The translations under genes and the position numbers were made by a program. This document shows, piece by piece, positions 57,499 through 64,000 of a stretch of 64,000 nucleotides of DNA. The notes beneath the pieces were generated by a model. That model was not told the DNA's origin. It did not search any database and saw only the letters and a list, made by a program, of their open reading frames with translations. This DNA is from Actinokineospora bangkokensis (lineage in GTDB: Bacteria; Actinomycetota; Actinomycetes; Mycobacteriales; Pseudonocardiaceae): NCBI RefSeq assembly GCF_001940455.1, contig NZ_MKQR01000018.1:243653-307652 (forward strand), read 5' to 3'. Numbering within the stretch: position 1 is the first letter of the stretch; the number at the start of each line of letters is the position of its first letter.

Positions 57499-57557
57499 CG
57501 AGCCGCGAGCCGCGAGCCGCGAGCCGCGAGCCGCGAGCCGCGAGCCGCGAGCCGCGA
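57491..57557 (+). repeat. 7-bp tandem repeat, about 9.5 copies
   Basis: Uninterrupted copies of GCGAGCC run for 67 bp. There is no spacer and the unit is too short for CRISPR. It lies between the two direct-repeat copies and looks like a slippage-prone microsatellite. Confidence 0.95.
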
Positions 57558-57623
57558 AGGATGACATACCTCGCTCAGCCTCCGGCGCACGCTCCTGACC
57601 CAGAACAGCCGTCGCACGGCTCA

Positions 57624-57689
57624 CGCAAGCGCCAGGCGATCAACCACCAGCGGCGAACACCCAGCCCGGGCACCCGCCGCCAGCCGCCG
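57624..57689 (+). repeat. Direct repeat, copy 2
   Basis: Second copy of the direct repeat at 57437-57498, with a few substitutions and small length differences. The remaining non-coding DNA up to the alcohol dehydrogenase stop at 57852 shows no further gene or signal. Confidence 0.75.
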
Positions 57690-57851
57690 CACCTGTTGTG
57701 CCTCGCTCACTCCACCGCCCCGCGCCCGCCCACCCTGCCGCGCCTGGCCCGTCCCGACAGCCCAGCTCGACCGCGCCACCCGCTGTCCCTGTGCCCCCGC
57801 CGCGGTCGACCGAGCCCGTCGGCGCGCACGCAGCGGCTAGCCCCGCGGACC

Positions 57852-58874
57852 TCAACCCCCCAGCGCGGGTTCGATCACGGTCACCCCGTTGCCCGGCACG
57901 GAGTCCATCTCCGCCAAGGCAGCGGCCGCTTCGCCCAGCGGGATGCGCCTCGTGATCATCCGCTGCACCGGCAGCCGTCCACTCGCGACCATCCCGAGCA
58001 GCGCGGGATACCCGTGCGCCGCGAGACCGTGGCTACCCAGGACCTCCAACTCGTACGCGATCACCCTCGCCATGGGCACCGCCGGGTCCTCCGTGAACAG
58101 CCCCACCTGCACGTGCCGCCCGCGCCGCCGCAACGAGTTGATCGACCCGGCGCAGGTCTGCGCGCTCCCCAACGCGTCGAGCGACAGGTGCGCCCCGCCC
58201 CCGGTCAGGTCGACGACGGCCCGCGCATCCGTCGTGGCGGCCTCGGCGCCGAGGGACCGCGCCAAGTCCAGGGCCTGCTCGGAGATGTCCACCGCCACCA
58301 CCCGGGCACCCGCAGCGGCTGCGATGGCGACCGCGGACAGGCCCACGCCGCCGCAGCCGTGGACGGCGACCCACTCGCCCGGTGCGACGCGCCCGAGGGT
58401 GACCACCGCGCGGTAGGAGGTCGCAACCCGGCAACCGAGGACGGCCGCGGTGTCGAAGCCCAGGTCGTCGGGCAGGGCGACGAGGTTCACGTCGGCGTGG
58501 TCGAGCGCGACGTAGTCAGCGAAGGAACCCCAGTGGGTGAAACCCGGCTGGGTCTGGTTCTCACACACCGTCTGCAAACCGGCGGCGCACGACGAGCAGC
58601 GCCCGCACGCGCAGATGAACGGGACCGTCACCCGGTCGCCAACCCGCCATCGGGTGACGTCGGGGCCGAGGGCGGCGATCCGGCCCGCCAGCTCGTGCCC
58701 CGGGACGTGCGGCAGGGCGATGCCCGAGTCGTGGCCTCGCCACCCGTGCCAGTCGCTGCGGCAGAGGCCGGTGGCGGCGACCTCGATGACCGCGCCGTGC
58801 CGCGCCGGTGACGGGTCGGGCACGGAGCGGATCGAGAGGGGGCCGCTGAACTGGTCGAACACCACAGCACGCAT
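57852..58874 (-). CDS. Zinc-dependent alcohol dehydrogenase
   Basis: A 340-residue medium-chain dehydrogenase. Catalytic zinc ligands are Cys in G-L-C-R-S-D-W near residue 38 and G-H-E in H-V-P-G-H-E-L-A near 60. The structural zinc site is C-G-R-C-S-S-C-x7-C near 92-106. The cofactor loop is H-G-C-G-G-V-G-L near 172, and V-V-A-V-D-I-S with Asp after strand 2 indicates NAD. The ATG beginning R-A-V-V-F fits the family start; an ATG at 58892 in the same frame is possible and would leave only 8 bp to dinB. No ribosome site is visible. The gene lies inside the inverted-repeat segment and is divergent from dinB. Confidence 0.9.
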   Translation of the reverse strand: MRAVVFDQFSGPLSIRSVPDPSPARHGAVIEVAATGLCRSDWHGWRGHDSGIALPHVPGHELAGRIAALGPDVTRWRVGDRVTVPFICACGRCSSCAAGLQTVCENQTQPGFTHWGSFADYVALDHADVNLVALPDDLGFDTAAVLGCRVATSYRAVVTLGRVAPGEWVAVHGCGGVGLSAVAIAAAAGARVVAVDISEQALDLARSLGAEAATTDARAVVDLTGGGAHLSLDALGSAQTCAGSINSLRRRGRHVQVGLFTEDPAVPMARVIAYELEVLGSHGLAAHGYPALLGMVASGRLPVQRMITRRIPLGEAAAALAEMDSVPGNGVTVIEPALGG

Positions 58875-58893
58875 GCGGAGCACGCTACTCATG

Positions 58894-58907
58894 CGAACAT
58901 GTGTTCG
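58894..58907. promoter_or_regulatory. LexA/SOS box
   Basis: CGAACATGTGTTCG is a perfect 14-bp palindrome of the actinobacterial LexA form (CGAAC-N4-GTTCG). It covers the start of dinB and sits 20 bp upstream of the alcohol dehydrogenase ATG, so LexA bound here could repress both directions. A TACTCA hexamer at 58886-58891 is a possible -10 for dinB. Confidence 0.85.
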
Positions 58908-60121
58908 TGTCGAACCAGGGCCCGATCCTGCACGCCGACCTGGACGCGTTCTACGCGTCGGTCGAGCAGCGGGACGACCCCGCGCTGCGCGGGCGCCCGG
59001 TGATCGTCGGTGGCGGGGTGGTGCTGGCCTGCAGCTACGAGGCCAAGGCCCGCGGCGTGCGGTCCGCCATGGGTGGGCGCCAAGCGCGCAGGTTGTGCCC
59101 GGACGCCATCGTCGTCCCACCGCGGATGTCGGCCTACTCGGCGGCGTCCAAGGCGGTGTTCGAGGTGTTCGCGGACACGACCCCGCTGGTCGAGGCCCTG
59201 TCGATCGACGAGGCGTTCCTGGACGTCGGCGGCATGGCGCGGATCGCGGGCTCGCCCGTCCACATCGCCGAACGCCTGCGGCGCGAGGTCGCGGACCGGG
59301 TGGGGCTCCCCATCACGGTGGGCGTCGCCCGCACCAAGTTCCTCGCCAAGGTCGCCAGCGCCGTTGCCAAGCCCGATGGCCTGCTGAATGTCCCCCACAA
59401 CGGTGAATCCGCCTTCCTGCACCCCCTCCCGGTGGAGCGCCTGTGGGGCGTCGGCAAGGTGACTGCCGAGAAGTTGCGCGCCCGCGGCCTCGCCACCGTC
59501 GGTCAGGTGGCCGCCTACGACGAAGCCGACTTGATCTCACTGCTCGGCCCGGCCACAGGCCGCCACCTGCACGCCCTGGCCCACCACCGAGACCGGCGCC
59601 GCGTGGTCACCGGAAGGCGGCGTCGCTCCATCGGGGCCCAGCACGCCCTCGGCCCACGCGGCCGCACCCCCGAAGAACTCGACATCCTCTTGGCCGCCTT
59701 GGTGGACCGCGTCACCCGCCGCCTTCGCCGCGCCGAGCGTTCCGCCCGCACCATCACGCTGCGGACCCGAGCCGCGGACTACACCAGGCGCACCCGCTCG
59801 TACACCGTCCTCCAACCCACCACGGACACGGCCGAGATCCTTTCGATCGCTCGCACCCTCCTCGCCGCCGCCCTCCCCACCATCCACGACGAAGGCATCA
59901 CCCTCATCGGTGTGGCCCTCTCCAACCTCGACCCGGAGGGTGCCGTCCAACTGGCGCTGCCCCTGGAGGCCCCGGCCACCGGCGCCCGTCACCGGCCCCC
60001 TGCAACGGGCCTGGACACCGCCCTGGACTCGGTCCGTACCCGGTTCGGGTCTGCGGCGGTCACCCGAGCCGCCCTCTTGGGTCGGGACGTGGGGCCGGAA
60101 GTGCCCCTGCTCCCGGATTGA
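58901..60121 (+). CDS. dinB: DNA polymerase IV (Y-family)
   Basis: A 406-residue error-prone translesion polymerase. Catalytic acids are in H-A-D-L-D-A-F-Y-A-S-V-E near residue 13 and L-S-I-D-E-A-F-L-D near 105; V-A-R-T-K-F-L-A-K-V-A-S is the palm/fingers motif; W-G-V-G-K-V-T-A-E-K-L is the thumb HhH. The little-finger domain is complete, followed by a clamp-binding motif V-Q-L-A-L-P-L near 346 and a 55-residue tail. Starts GTG 58901 and GTG 58907 both overlap the LexA box; no Shine-Dalgarno exists, so a near-leaderless mRNA is likely. SOS control is expected. It lies inside the 3.1-kb inverted-repeat segment. Confidence 0.93.
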   Translation: MFVSNQGPILHADLDAFYASVEQRDDPALRGRPVIVGGGVVLACSYEAKARGVRSAMGGRQARRLCPDAIVVPPRMSAYSAASKAVFEVFADTTPLVEALSIDEAFLDVGGMARIAGSPVHIAERLRREVADRVGLPITVGVARTKFLAKVASAVAKPDGLLNVPHNGESAFLHPLPVERLWGVGKVTAEKLRARGLATVGQVAAYDEADLISLLGPATGRHLHALAHHRDRRRVVTGRRRRSIGAQHALGPRGRTPEELDILLAALVDRVTRRLRRAERSARTITLRTRAADYTRRTRSYTVLQPTTDTAEILSIARTLLAAALPTIHDEGITLIGVALSNLDPEGAVQLALPLEAPATGARHRPPATGLDTALDSVRTRFGSAAVTRAALLGRDVGPEVPLLPD

Positions 60122-60136
60122 ACCCGTGCCCACGGC

Positions 60137-60244
60137 CCACCTCGGCACCCGCGCTCCCGGAGTGCTCCCGGCCCAACCCGGCCCCTGTGCTCCCGACTAA
60201 CCCGACTCCACTCGGCGCCCGCGCTCCCGGACTAGCCCGGCCCC
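60137..60244 (+). repeat. Imperfect direct repeats downstream of dinB
   Basis: Two copies of a roughly 37-bp sequence (CTCGGCRCCCGCGCTCCCGG core at about 60141 and 60211) are spaced by about 70 bp, with a third partial copy at 60246. They fill the gene-free right margin of the inverted-repeat segment. Confidence 0.65.
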
Positions 60245-60297
60245 ATTCGGCACCCAAAAGCACGTGCCGACCACCCAACGCGCGCGCTCGCTGTGAT

Positions 60298-60395
60298 GAG
60301 GTGTGCGGCCGCCCCCGCGCGTCGTTCCTATTGCTCTAGCTTAATCGCGACCAGTGACAGTTCTGCGGGCTCCGGAGCAGTTGTCCACAACCCGG
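60298..60395 (-). repeat. Right 98-bp arm of the inverted-repeat pair
   Basis: Reverse-complement partner of 57235-57332 (93 of 98 identical, no gaps). TTGTCCACA at 60381-60389 is the mirror of the DnaA-box-like motif in the left arm. The arm ends about 60 bp before a terminator of the next minus-strand gene. Confidence 0.93.
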
Positions 60396-60454
60396 TCGAC
60401 TGAATTCGGGGGAGCCGAACCGGCTGTGGTGAGGGTACTGGGGTGGAACGACAA

Positions 60455-60484
60455 GAACGGGCCGCCGGGGGTGGCGGCCCGTTC
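60455..60484 (-). terminator. Hairpin terminator
   Basis: A perfect 12-bp stem (GAACGGGCCGCC at 60455-60466 and complement at 60473-60484) lies 18 bp downstream of the minus-strand membrane-protein gene ending at 60502. Confidence 0.78.
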
Positions 60485-60501
60485 TCGGGGAGCGGTGTGG
60501 G

Positions 60502-61155
60502 TCAGTACTGGGTGGGCTTGGGGCCTGCCCAGGAGGCGGCGTTGCTGCTGAGGGACTGGATGAGGGTGATGATGGGCATGATGGCGAAGAGGAGGGCGAC
60601 GACGATCATCACGGCCTTGGCGCCGTTGGCGATGTCGAGGGCGGGGCTGCCGTCGAGTTCGTCGGTGGAGATGAGGGCGAAGCGGATGATCCAGGCGGCG
60701 CTGATGATGATCTCGAGGGCGGCGGCGCCGATGAGGATGCCGCGGTTCTTGCCGCTGATGATCTGGACGCCGCCGAGGATGAGGAGCAGGACGCCGATGG
60801 CCTGGGCGATGGAGACGACGAGGCTGAAGGCGTAGTCGCCGTCCGCGCCCGCGTCGCTGACGCTGGCCAGGCCCGCGAACATCATGATGGTGGTGATGGC
60901 GGTGATGCCCGCTTGGACGAAGGCCAGGACGGCGGCGGAGGTGACCACGCCGGGGCGGGTGCTCGCGCCGTTGTACTGCTGCTGGGGGGCTTGGGGCAGG
61001 GGGGCTGCCGGGTAGCCGTGCTGCTGGTAGGCCGGGTAGCCCTGCGGCGGGGTGCCCGGTTGCTGGTAGGCGGGGTAGCCCTGGGGCGGGGTGCCCTGCT
61101 GCGGGTACTGCTGGTGTCCCGGCTGCTGCGGGTATCCGCTGTAGTCCTGGCTCAT
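60502..61155 (-). CDS. Hypothetical proline-rich four-helix membrane protein
   Basis: A 217-residue protein of unknown function. Residues 1-65 are low-complexity, rich in Gln, Pro, Gly and Tyr, with G-T-P-P-Q-G-Y-P-A-Y-Q-Q repeated twice. Four hydrophobic segments follow between about 75 and 205, separated by short loops. This layout (Q/P/Y-rich cytoplasmic head plus four helices) is common among uncharacterised actinobacterial membrane proteins. Codon use here is less GC-extreme, with more ATC/ATG-rich helices. GAGGAG and GGGGA precede the ATG. Confidence 0.8.
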   Translation of the reverse strand: MSQDYSGYPQQPGHQQYPQQGTPPQGYPAYQQPGTPPQGYPAYQQHGYPAAPLPQAPQQQYNGASTRPGVVTSAAVLAFVQAGITAITTIMMFAGLASVSDAGADGDYAFSLVVSIAQAIGVLLLILGGVQIISGKNRGILIGAAALEIIISAAWIIRFALISTDELDGSPALDIANGAKAVMIVVALLFAIMPIITLIQSLSSNAASWAGPKPTQY

Positions 61156-61318
61156 GTCCCCAACTCCTCGGTCACCGGGGCGGTTGCCGTGCGACCGCGC
61201 ACGGACCTGTTCTTCGAATCGCTGTTCGGGGGCGGATTGTGACAAGGTTCGGGGCCGCGCGCGCGGGATTTCACCGAAGTCGGGCGCGGCGGTGGCGGGG
61301 TGTGGTCGAGCGGGTGCG

Positions 61319-62605
61319 TCAGGTGAGGTAGTCGGTGAGCTCGGGGGGCGGGTCGGCGGCGAACTCGGCTTCAGTGAAGGTGGCGGTGTCGCGGAAGTCG
61401 ACGGACTCGAAGTCGGTGAAGCCGTCGAAGTGGGCGCCGGTGAACACCGCGGGGCCGTCGAAGGTGGTGTCGCAGAAGCGGGCGTGCCGGTGGAAGCGGG
61501 TGCCGCCGAGGTCGACGGGGCCGGTGAGCACGGCGCCGCCGAACCAGGCGCTGCCGCGGAACTCGGCGCAGGTGAAGGCGGCGCCGCCCGCGAACACGGC
61601 GCGGTCGAAGGAGACGTCGGACTGGAAGCGGGTTTCGCGGAACTGGGCCTCGGCGGTGAAGGCGGCGCGGGCGAAGGTGGCGTCGCCGTGGAACTCCGCG
61701 GCGCGGAAGCCTGCGTCGGGCCAGTCCTCGGGGGCGTCGAACTCGGCGTCGCGGAAGTCGGCGGCGGCGTGGAAGCGGGCGCCGCGGGCGCTGATGCCGT
61801 CGAGGAAGCGGGCGGCGCGGAAGCGGGCGCGGCCGCCGACGCGGGTGCGGCGGAGCACGGCGCGGCCCTCGAAGACGGCGTTGTCGCAGGTGATGGCCCG
61901 GACCCGGCAGCCGGTGAGGTCGAGGTCGATCAGGTGCGCGCCGGTGAGGTCGAGGTCGAGGTCGGGCCAGAAGTCGGGGGCGGGGGCGGCGGGGTCGTCG
62001 CCGGGGCGCAGGTGGCGGGTGAGGACGCGCTGGACGGCGGCGCGGACGGCGAACTCGCCGGTGTCGAAGGGGGCGCGCAGGCAGGCGCAGAGGACGTCGA
62101 CGACGTCCTGGCGGCGGTCGGGGTGGGCGGTGGCGAGGCGTTCGAGGGTGTTGAGGCCGCCGAGGCGGATGGGGTCGCGGTCGCCGCCGAGCTGGTCGAC
62201 GGCGGCGGAGAGGCGGCGCTCGACGGAGTCGGCGTGCGCGGCGGCGGCGGCGCGGCGGCGTTCTGCGGTCTGGTGGGCCTCGGCGGCGCGGCGCTGGGCG
62301 AGGTCGCGCTCGCGGTGGTCGAGGACGGCCTCGGCGGTGCGCTGGCCGCGCCAGCGCAGCAGGAGGGCGAGCAGGCCGCCGGTGGCGGTGGCGGTGGCCA
62401 GGCCGGTCCAGACGGCGTTGGCGCGGGGGCCCGCGGCGGCGGCGCCGGTGAGGCCCCAGCCGCCGGTCCACCAGAGGGTCGCCGCGCCCGCGGCGGCGCC
62501 GGTGAGCAGCAGGAGTGCGACGAGGAGCGCGACCCGGGCCGTCGACGGGGCCGCGTACCCGGCGGCGGTGGGGTCGGGGCTGGGGTCGCTGGCGGCGTCG
62601 CTCAC
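61319..62605 (-). CDS. Membrane-anchored pentapeptide-repeat protein
   Basis: A 428-residue protein. Two membrane helices (about 28-48 and 64-85) are followed by a charged, helical linker (R-G-Q-R-T-A-E-A-V-L-D-H-R-E-R) and a region typical of actinobacterial pentapeptide proteins (I-R-L-G-G-L-N-T-L-E-R-L-A near 150). From about 215 to 420 the Phe-type pentapeptide pattern runs continuously (A-x-F units: A-E-F-D-A, T-R-F-Q-S, A-V-F-A-G, A-E-F-R-G), predicting a right-handed beta-helix in the cytoplasm. Function unknown. The GTG has no Shine-Dalgarno; CATCAT lies 6 nt upstream and suggests a leaderless mRNA. An SPFH gene is divergent. Confidence 0.88.
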   Translation of the reverse strand: MSDAASDPSPDPTAAGYAAPSTARVALLVALLLLTGAAAGAATLWWTGGWGLTGAAAAGPRANAVWTGLATATATGGLLALLLRWRGQRTAEAVLDHRERDLAQRRAAEAHQTAERRRAAAAAHADSVERRLSAAVDQLGGDRDPIRLGGLNTLERLATAHPDRRQDVVDVLCACLRAPFDTGEFAVRAAVQRVLTRHLRPGDDPAAPAPDFWPDLDLDLTGAHLIDLDLTGCRVRAITCDNAVFEGRAVLRRTRVGGRARFRAARFLDGISARGARFHAAADFRDAEFDAPEDWPDAGFRAAEFHGDATFARAAFTAEAQFRETRFQSDVSFDRAVFAGGAAFTCAEFRGSAWFGGAVLTGPVDLGGTRFHRHARFCDTTFDGPAVFTGAHFDGFTDFESVDFRDTATFTEAEFAADPPPELTDYLT

Positions 62606-63135
62606 GCAGCGATGATGGCAGGTGCGCCGCGGGGGGCGCGTGCTGAGTGCCGGATCGTGGCACGCCGTTGTGGATCTTGTGGGGTTGGTGCGGGGGTGGG
62701 TGGCGGGAGTGCTCGCGCGGGGCGCGTTCAGCGGGTTCGGCACGGTGGAGCGGGGGGTGCGTCGGGTGCGGGGGTGGGCCGGGATGACCGCTTGCGGGTG
62801 TGGTGTTGGGACGGTGGCGCGGAGCGTGTTCAGCCGGTTGGGCGGTGGTGCGGGGAGCTGAGAGGCTGGGACTGCGGTCAGTGAGTTCAGCGCGGTGGAG
62901 CGGGGCGCGCGTCGAGTGCGGAGGCGCGCCAGGATGTCCGCTCGTGAGGGTGGCGCTGGGGCAGGCGGGCGGGGCGCGGGTTCGGTGGTGGTGCGGGGAA
63001 CTGAGGTCCGGGATGGGTGCTGGGTAGCCGTGCGGGCGTGGCGGTGCTGCCGGGCGGACCGCGGGGGGTGTTTCGGGCGTCGGGGTCGGGTGGGGCGGGA
63101 TACGCTGCGGTGGGACGGCGGCGGGAGGACCGGCA
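62606..63135. other. 530-bp intergenic region with a diverged tandem duplication
   Basis: No coding frame is convincing. Two related stretches are visible: about 62727-62871 and about 62886-63014. Both run from TTCAGCG and CGGTGGAGCGGGG through GGGATG/AGGATG and end in GGTGGTGCGGGGA-CTGAG. Copies differ by substitutions and small gaps. The region must also hold the promoters of the two divergent flanking genes. Confidence 0.55.
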
Positions 63136-64000
63136 GTGGGCATCATCTCCAGGATCAGGGGCGAGCTGGTCGACGTCATCGAGTGGTTCGACGACAGCCG
63201 GTCGACGTTGGCGTGGCGGTTCCCGCGGTACCGGAACGAGATCAAGAACGGTGCGCAGCTGGTGGTGCGGGAGGGCCAGCGGGCGGTGTTCGTGTACCGG
63301 GGGCAGTTGGCGGACTCGTTCGGGCCGGGGCACTACGAGCTGGTGAGCGAGAACCTGCCGGTGCTGTCGTCGTTGCAGGGGTGGCAGCACGGGTTCGCGA
63401 GCCCGTTCCGCAGCGAGGTGTACTTCCTGAGCACCAGGCCGGTGACGGACCTGCGGTGGGGGACGGCGACGCCGGTGACGGTGCGGGACCCGGACTTCAC
63501 GATGGTGCAGGTGCGGGCGAACGGGTTGTGCGTGGTGCGGGTGGCGGACCCGGCGGTGTTCCTGCGGGAGGTGATCGGGACCGACTCGTCGGTGGACACC
63601 GAGGAGATCGCGGAGCTGCTGCGGCGGGTGATCTGCACGGCGTTCGCGGACCTGGTGGTCGGGACGGGGTTGGGGGTCATCGACCTGCAGGGCAGGCAGG
63701 TGGAGCTGGCGGAGCGGCTGCGGGAGTTCGTGCAGGAGCGGGTGGACGACGAGTTCGGGCTGCGGATCGAGGGCATCTCGCTGACCGTGTCGCTGCCGGA
63801 CGAGGTCACCGAGGCGATGACGCGGGGGGTGGCGCGCGGGGTGGAGCAGGCGCGGTACCTGGACAACGTGGGTCCGGTGGACCGCTTCCAGCGGGGTGCT
63901 GTGGCGGAGGCGGTGGTGGAGGCCGCGCGCAACCCGGGGGTGGGTGGCGCGATGGTGGGTGCCGGTGTGGGGGTGGCGCTGGGGCAGCAGGCCGCGGGGG
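63136..64000 (+). CDS. SPFH-domain protein (YdjI/virion-core-like), 3' end cut
   Basis: The first 288 codons are in the window; no stop is reached. GTG with GGGAGGA 6 nt upstream. The start (I-I-S-R-I-R-G-E-L-V-D-V-I-E-W-F-D-D) and W-R-F-P-R-Y-R-N-E-I-K-N-G-A-Q-L-V-V-R-E-G-Q are characteristic of the SPFH group that includes Bacillus YdjI. Residues 30-215 form the band-7/SPFH domain, with F-G-P-G-H-Y-E-L and V-D-D-E-F-G-L-R-I-E-G-I-S. A short helical segment and a Gly/Ala-rich stretch follow; in relatives a zinc ribbon ends the protein, which would lie outside. Such proteins form membrane-associated rings, in Bacillus together with phage-shock partners. Confidence 0.88.
   Translation, partial: MGIISRIRGELVDVIEWFDDSRSTLAWRFPRYRNEIKNGAQLVVREGQRAVFVYRGQLADSFGPGHYELVSENLPVLSSLQGWQHGFASPFRSEVYFLSTRPVTDLRWGTATPVTVRDPDFTMVQVRANGLCVVRVADPAVFLREVIGTDSSVDTEEIAELLRRVICTAFADLVVGTGLGVIDLQGRQVELAERLREFVQERVDDEFGLRIEGISLTVSLPDEVTEAMTRGVARGVEQARYLDNVGPVDRFQRGAVAEAVVEAARNPGVGGAMVGAGVGVALGQQAAG

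Noticed and set aside
57491..57557. Possible CRISPR array
   Set aside because: The unit is 7 bp with no spacers; this is a simple tandem repeat.
57235..60395. Insertion sequence with its own transposase between the inverted repeats
   Set aside because: Only dinB and a dehydrogenase gene are coded inside; no DDE, HUH or recombinase motifs were found on either strand.
62622..62861. Small 79-codon gene in the 62.6-63.1 kb gap
   Set aside because: The frame runs through a diverged tandem duplication, has no ribosome site and encodes a Gly/Val/Arg-biased product.

Overview
The window is a 64 kb piece of a very GC-rich actinomycete chromosome. Many GTG starts, GGAGG-type ribosome sites, a SigF/RsbW pair, a SigC-like ECF factor, UdgX, a snapalysin and subtilases with I9-type propeptides point to Pseudonocardiales or a close relative. 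The genus cannot be fixed from sequence alone. I see no rRNA, tRNA, CRISPR array, phage block or transposase. About 51 protein genes are supported, two of them cut by the window edges.

Layout. 1-6.4 kb: a plus-strand peptide/nickel-type ABC importer operon followed by two LLM-class flavin monooxygenases, probably one uptake-and-oxidation unit. 6.5-8.8 kb: an aromatic amino acid lyase homologue with an altered MIO triad, then a short-chain dehydrogenase. 8.9-12.6 kb: secreted M1 and M7 metalloproteases, gcvH and a small membrane protein. 12.7-18.6 kb: a 1,944-residue secreted multidomain ExeM/NucH-type nuclease. 18.7-22.7 kb: a membrane protein, a Ser/Thr kinase with a kinase-like N-terminal half, an SRPBCC protein, a SigC-like ECF factor and a divergent zf-HC2 membrane protein. 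22.8-30.6 kb: an acyl-CoA dehydrogenase-like protein, a cysteine hydrolase, a subtilase, a MarR-MFS efflux pair with a near-perfect operator, and an LCP cell-wall ligase.

30.8-41.6 kb: a small secreted protein, an alpha/beta hydrolase, an FAD/NAD(P) protein, an rsbW-sigF operon ending in a sigma-like gene that lacks region 4, divergent udgX, an isolated isocyanide synthase homologue, a TetR regulator and htpG. 41.8-49.9 kb: DedA, a HEPN-like protein, a beta-hydroxyacid dehydrogenase, a second subtilase, a CocE-type hydrolase and an NCS2 permease. 50-57 kb: an OafA-type acyltransferase, a protein built from two tandem copies of one domain, a GNAT enzyme, and metH behind a convincing S-adenosylhomocysteine (SAH) riboswitch.

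57.2-60.4 kb is the most unusual part: a 3.1 kb segment bounded by 98-bp inverted repeats (93 of 98 positions identical). It holds an alcohol dehydrogenase gene and a divergent SOS-type dinB, with a LexA box in the few bases between them and repeat-rich margins. 60.5-64 kb: a proline-rich membrane protein, a membrane pentapeptide-repeat protein and a truncated SPFH-domain gene.

Several genes (marR, the NCS2 permease, the HEPN-like gene, the pentapeptide protein) have a plausible -10 hexamer 6-7 nt before a GTG and no Shine-Dalgarno, which suggests leaderless transcripts. Strong GC hairpins mark most convergent gene ends.
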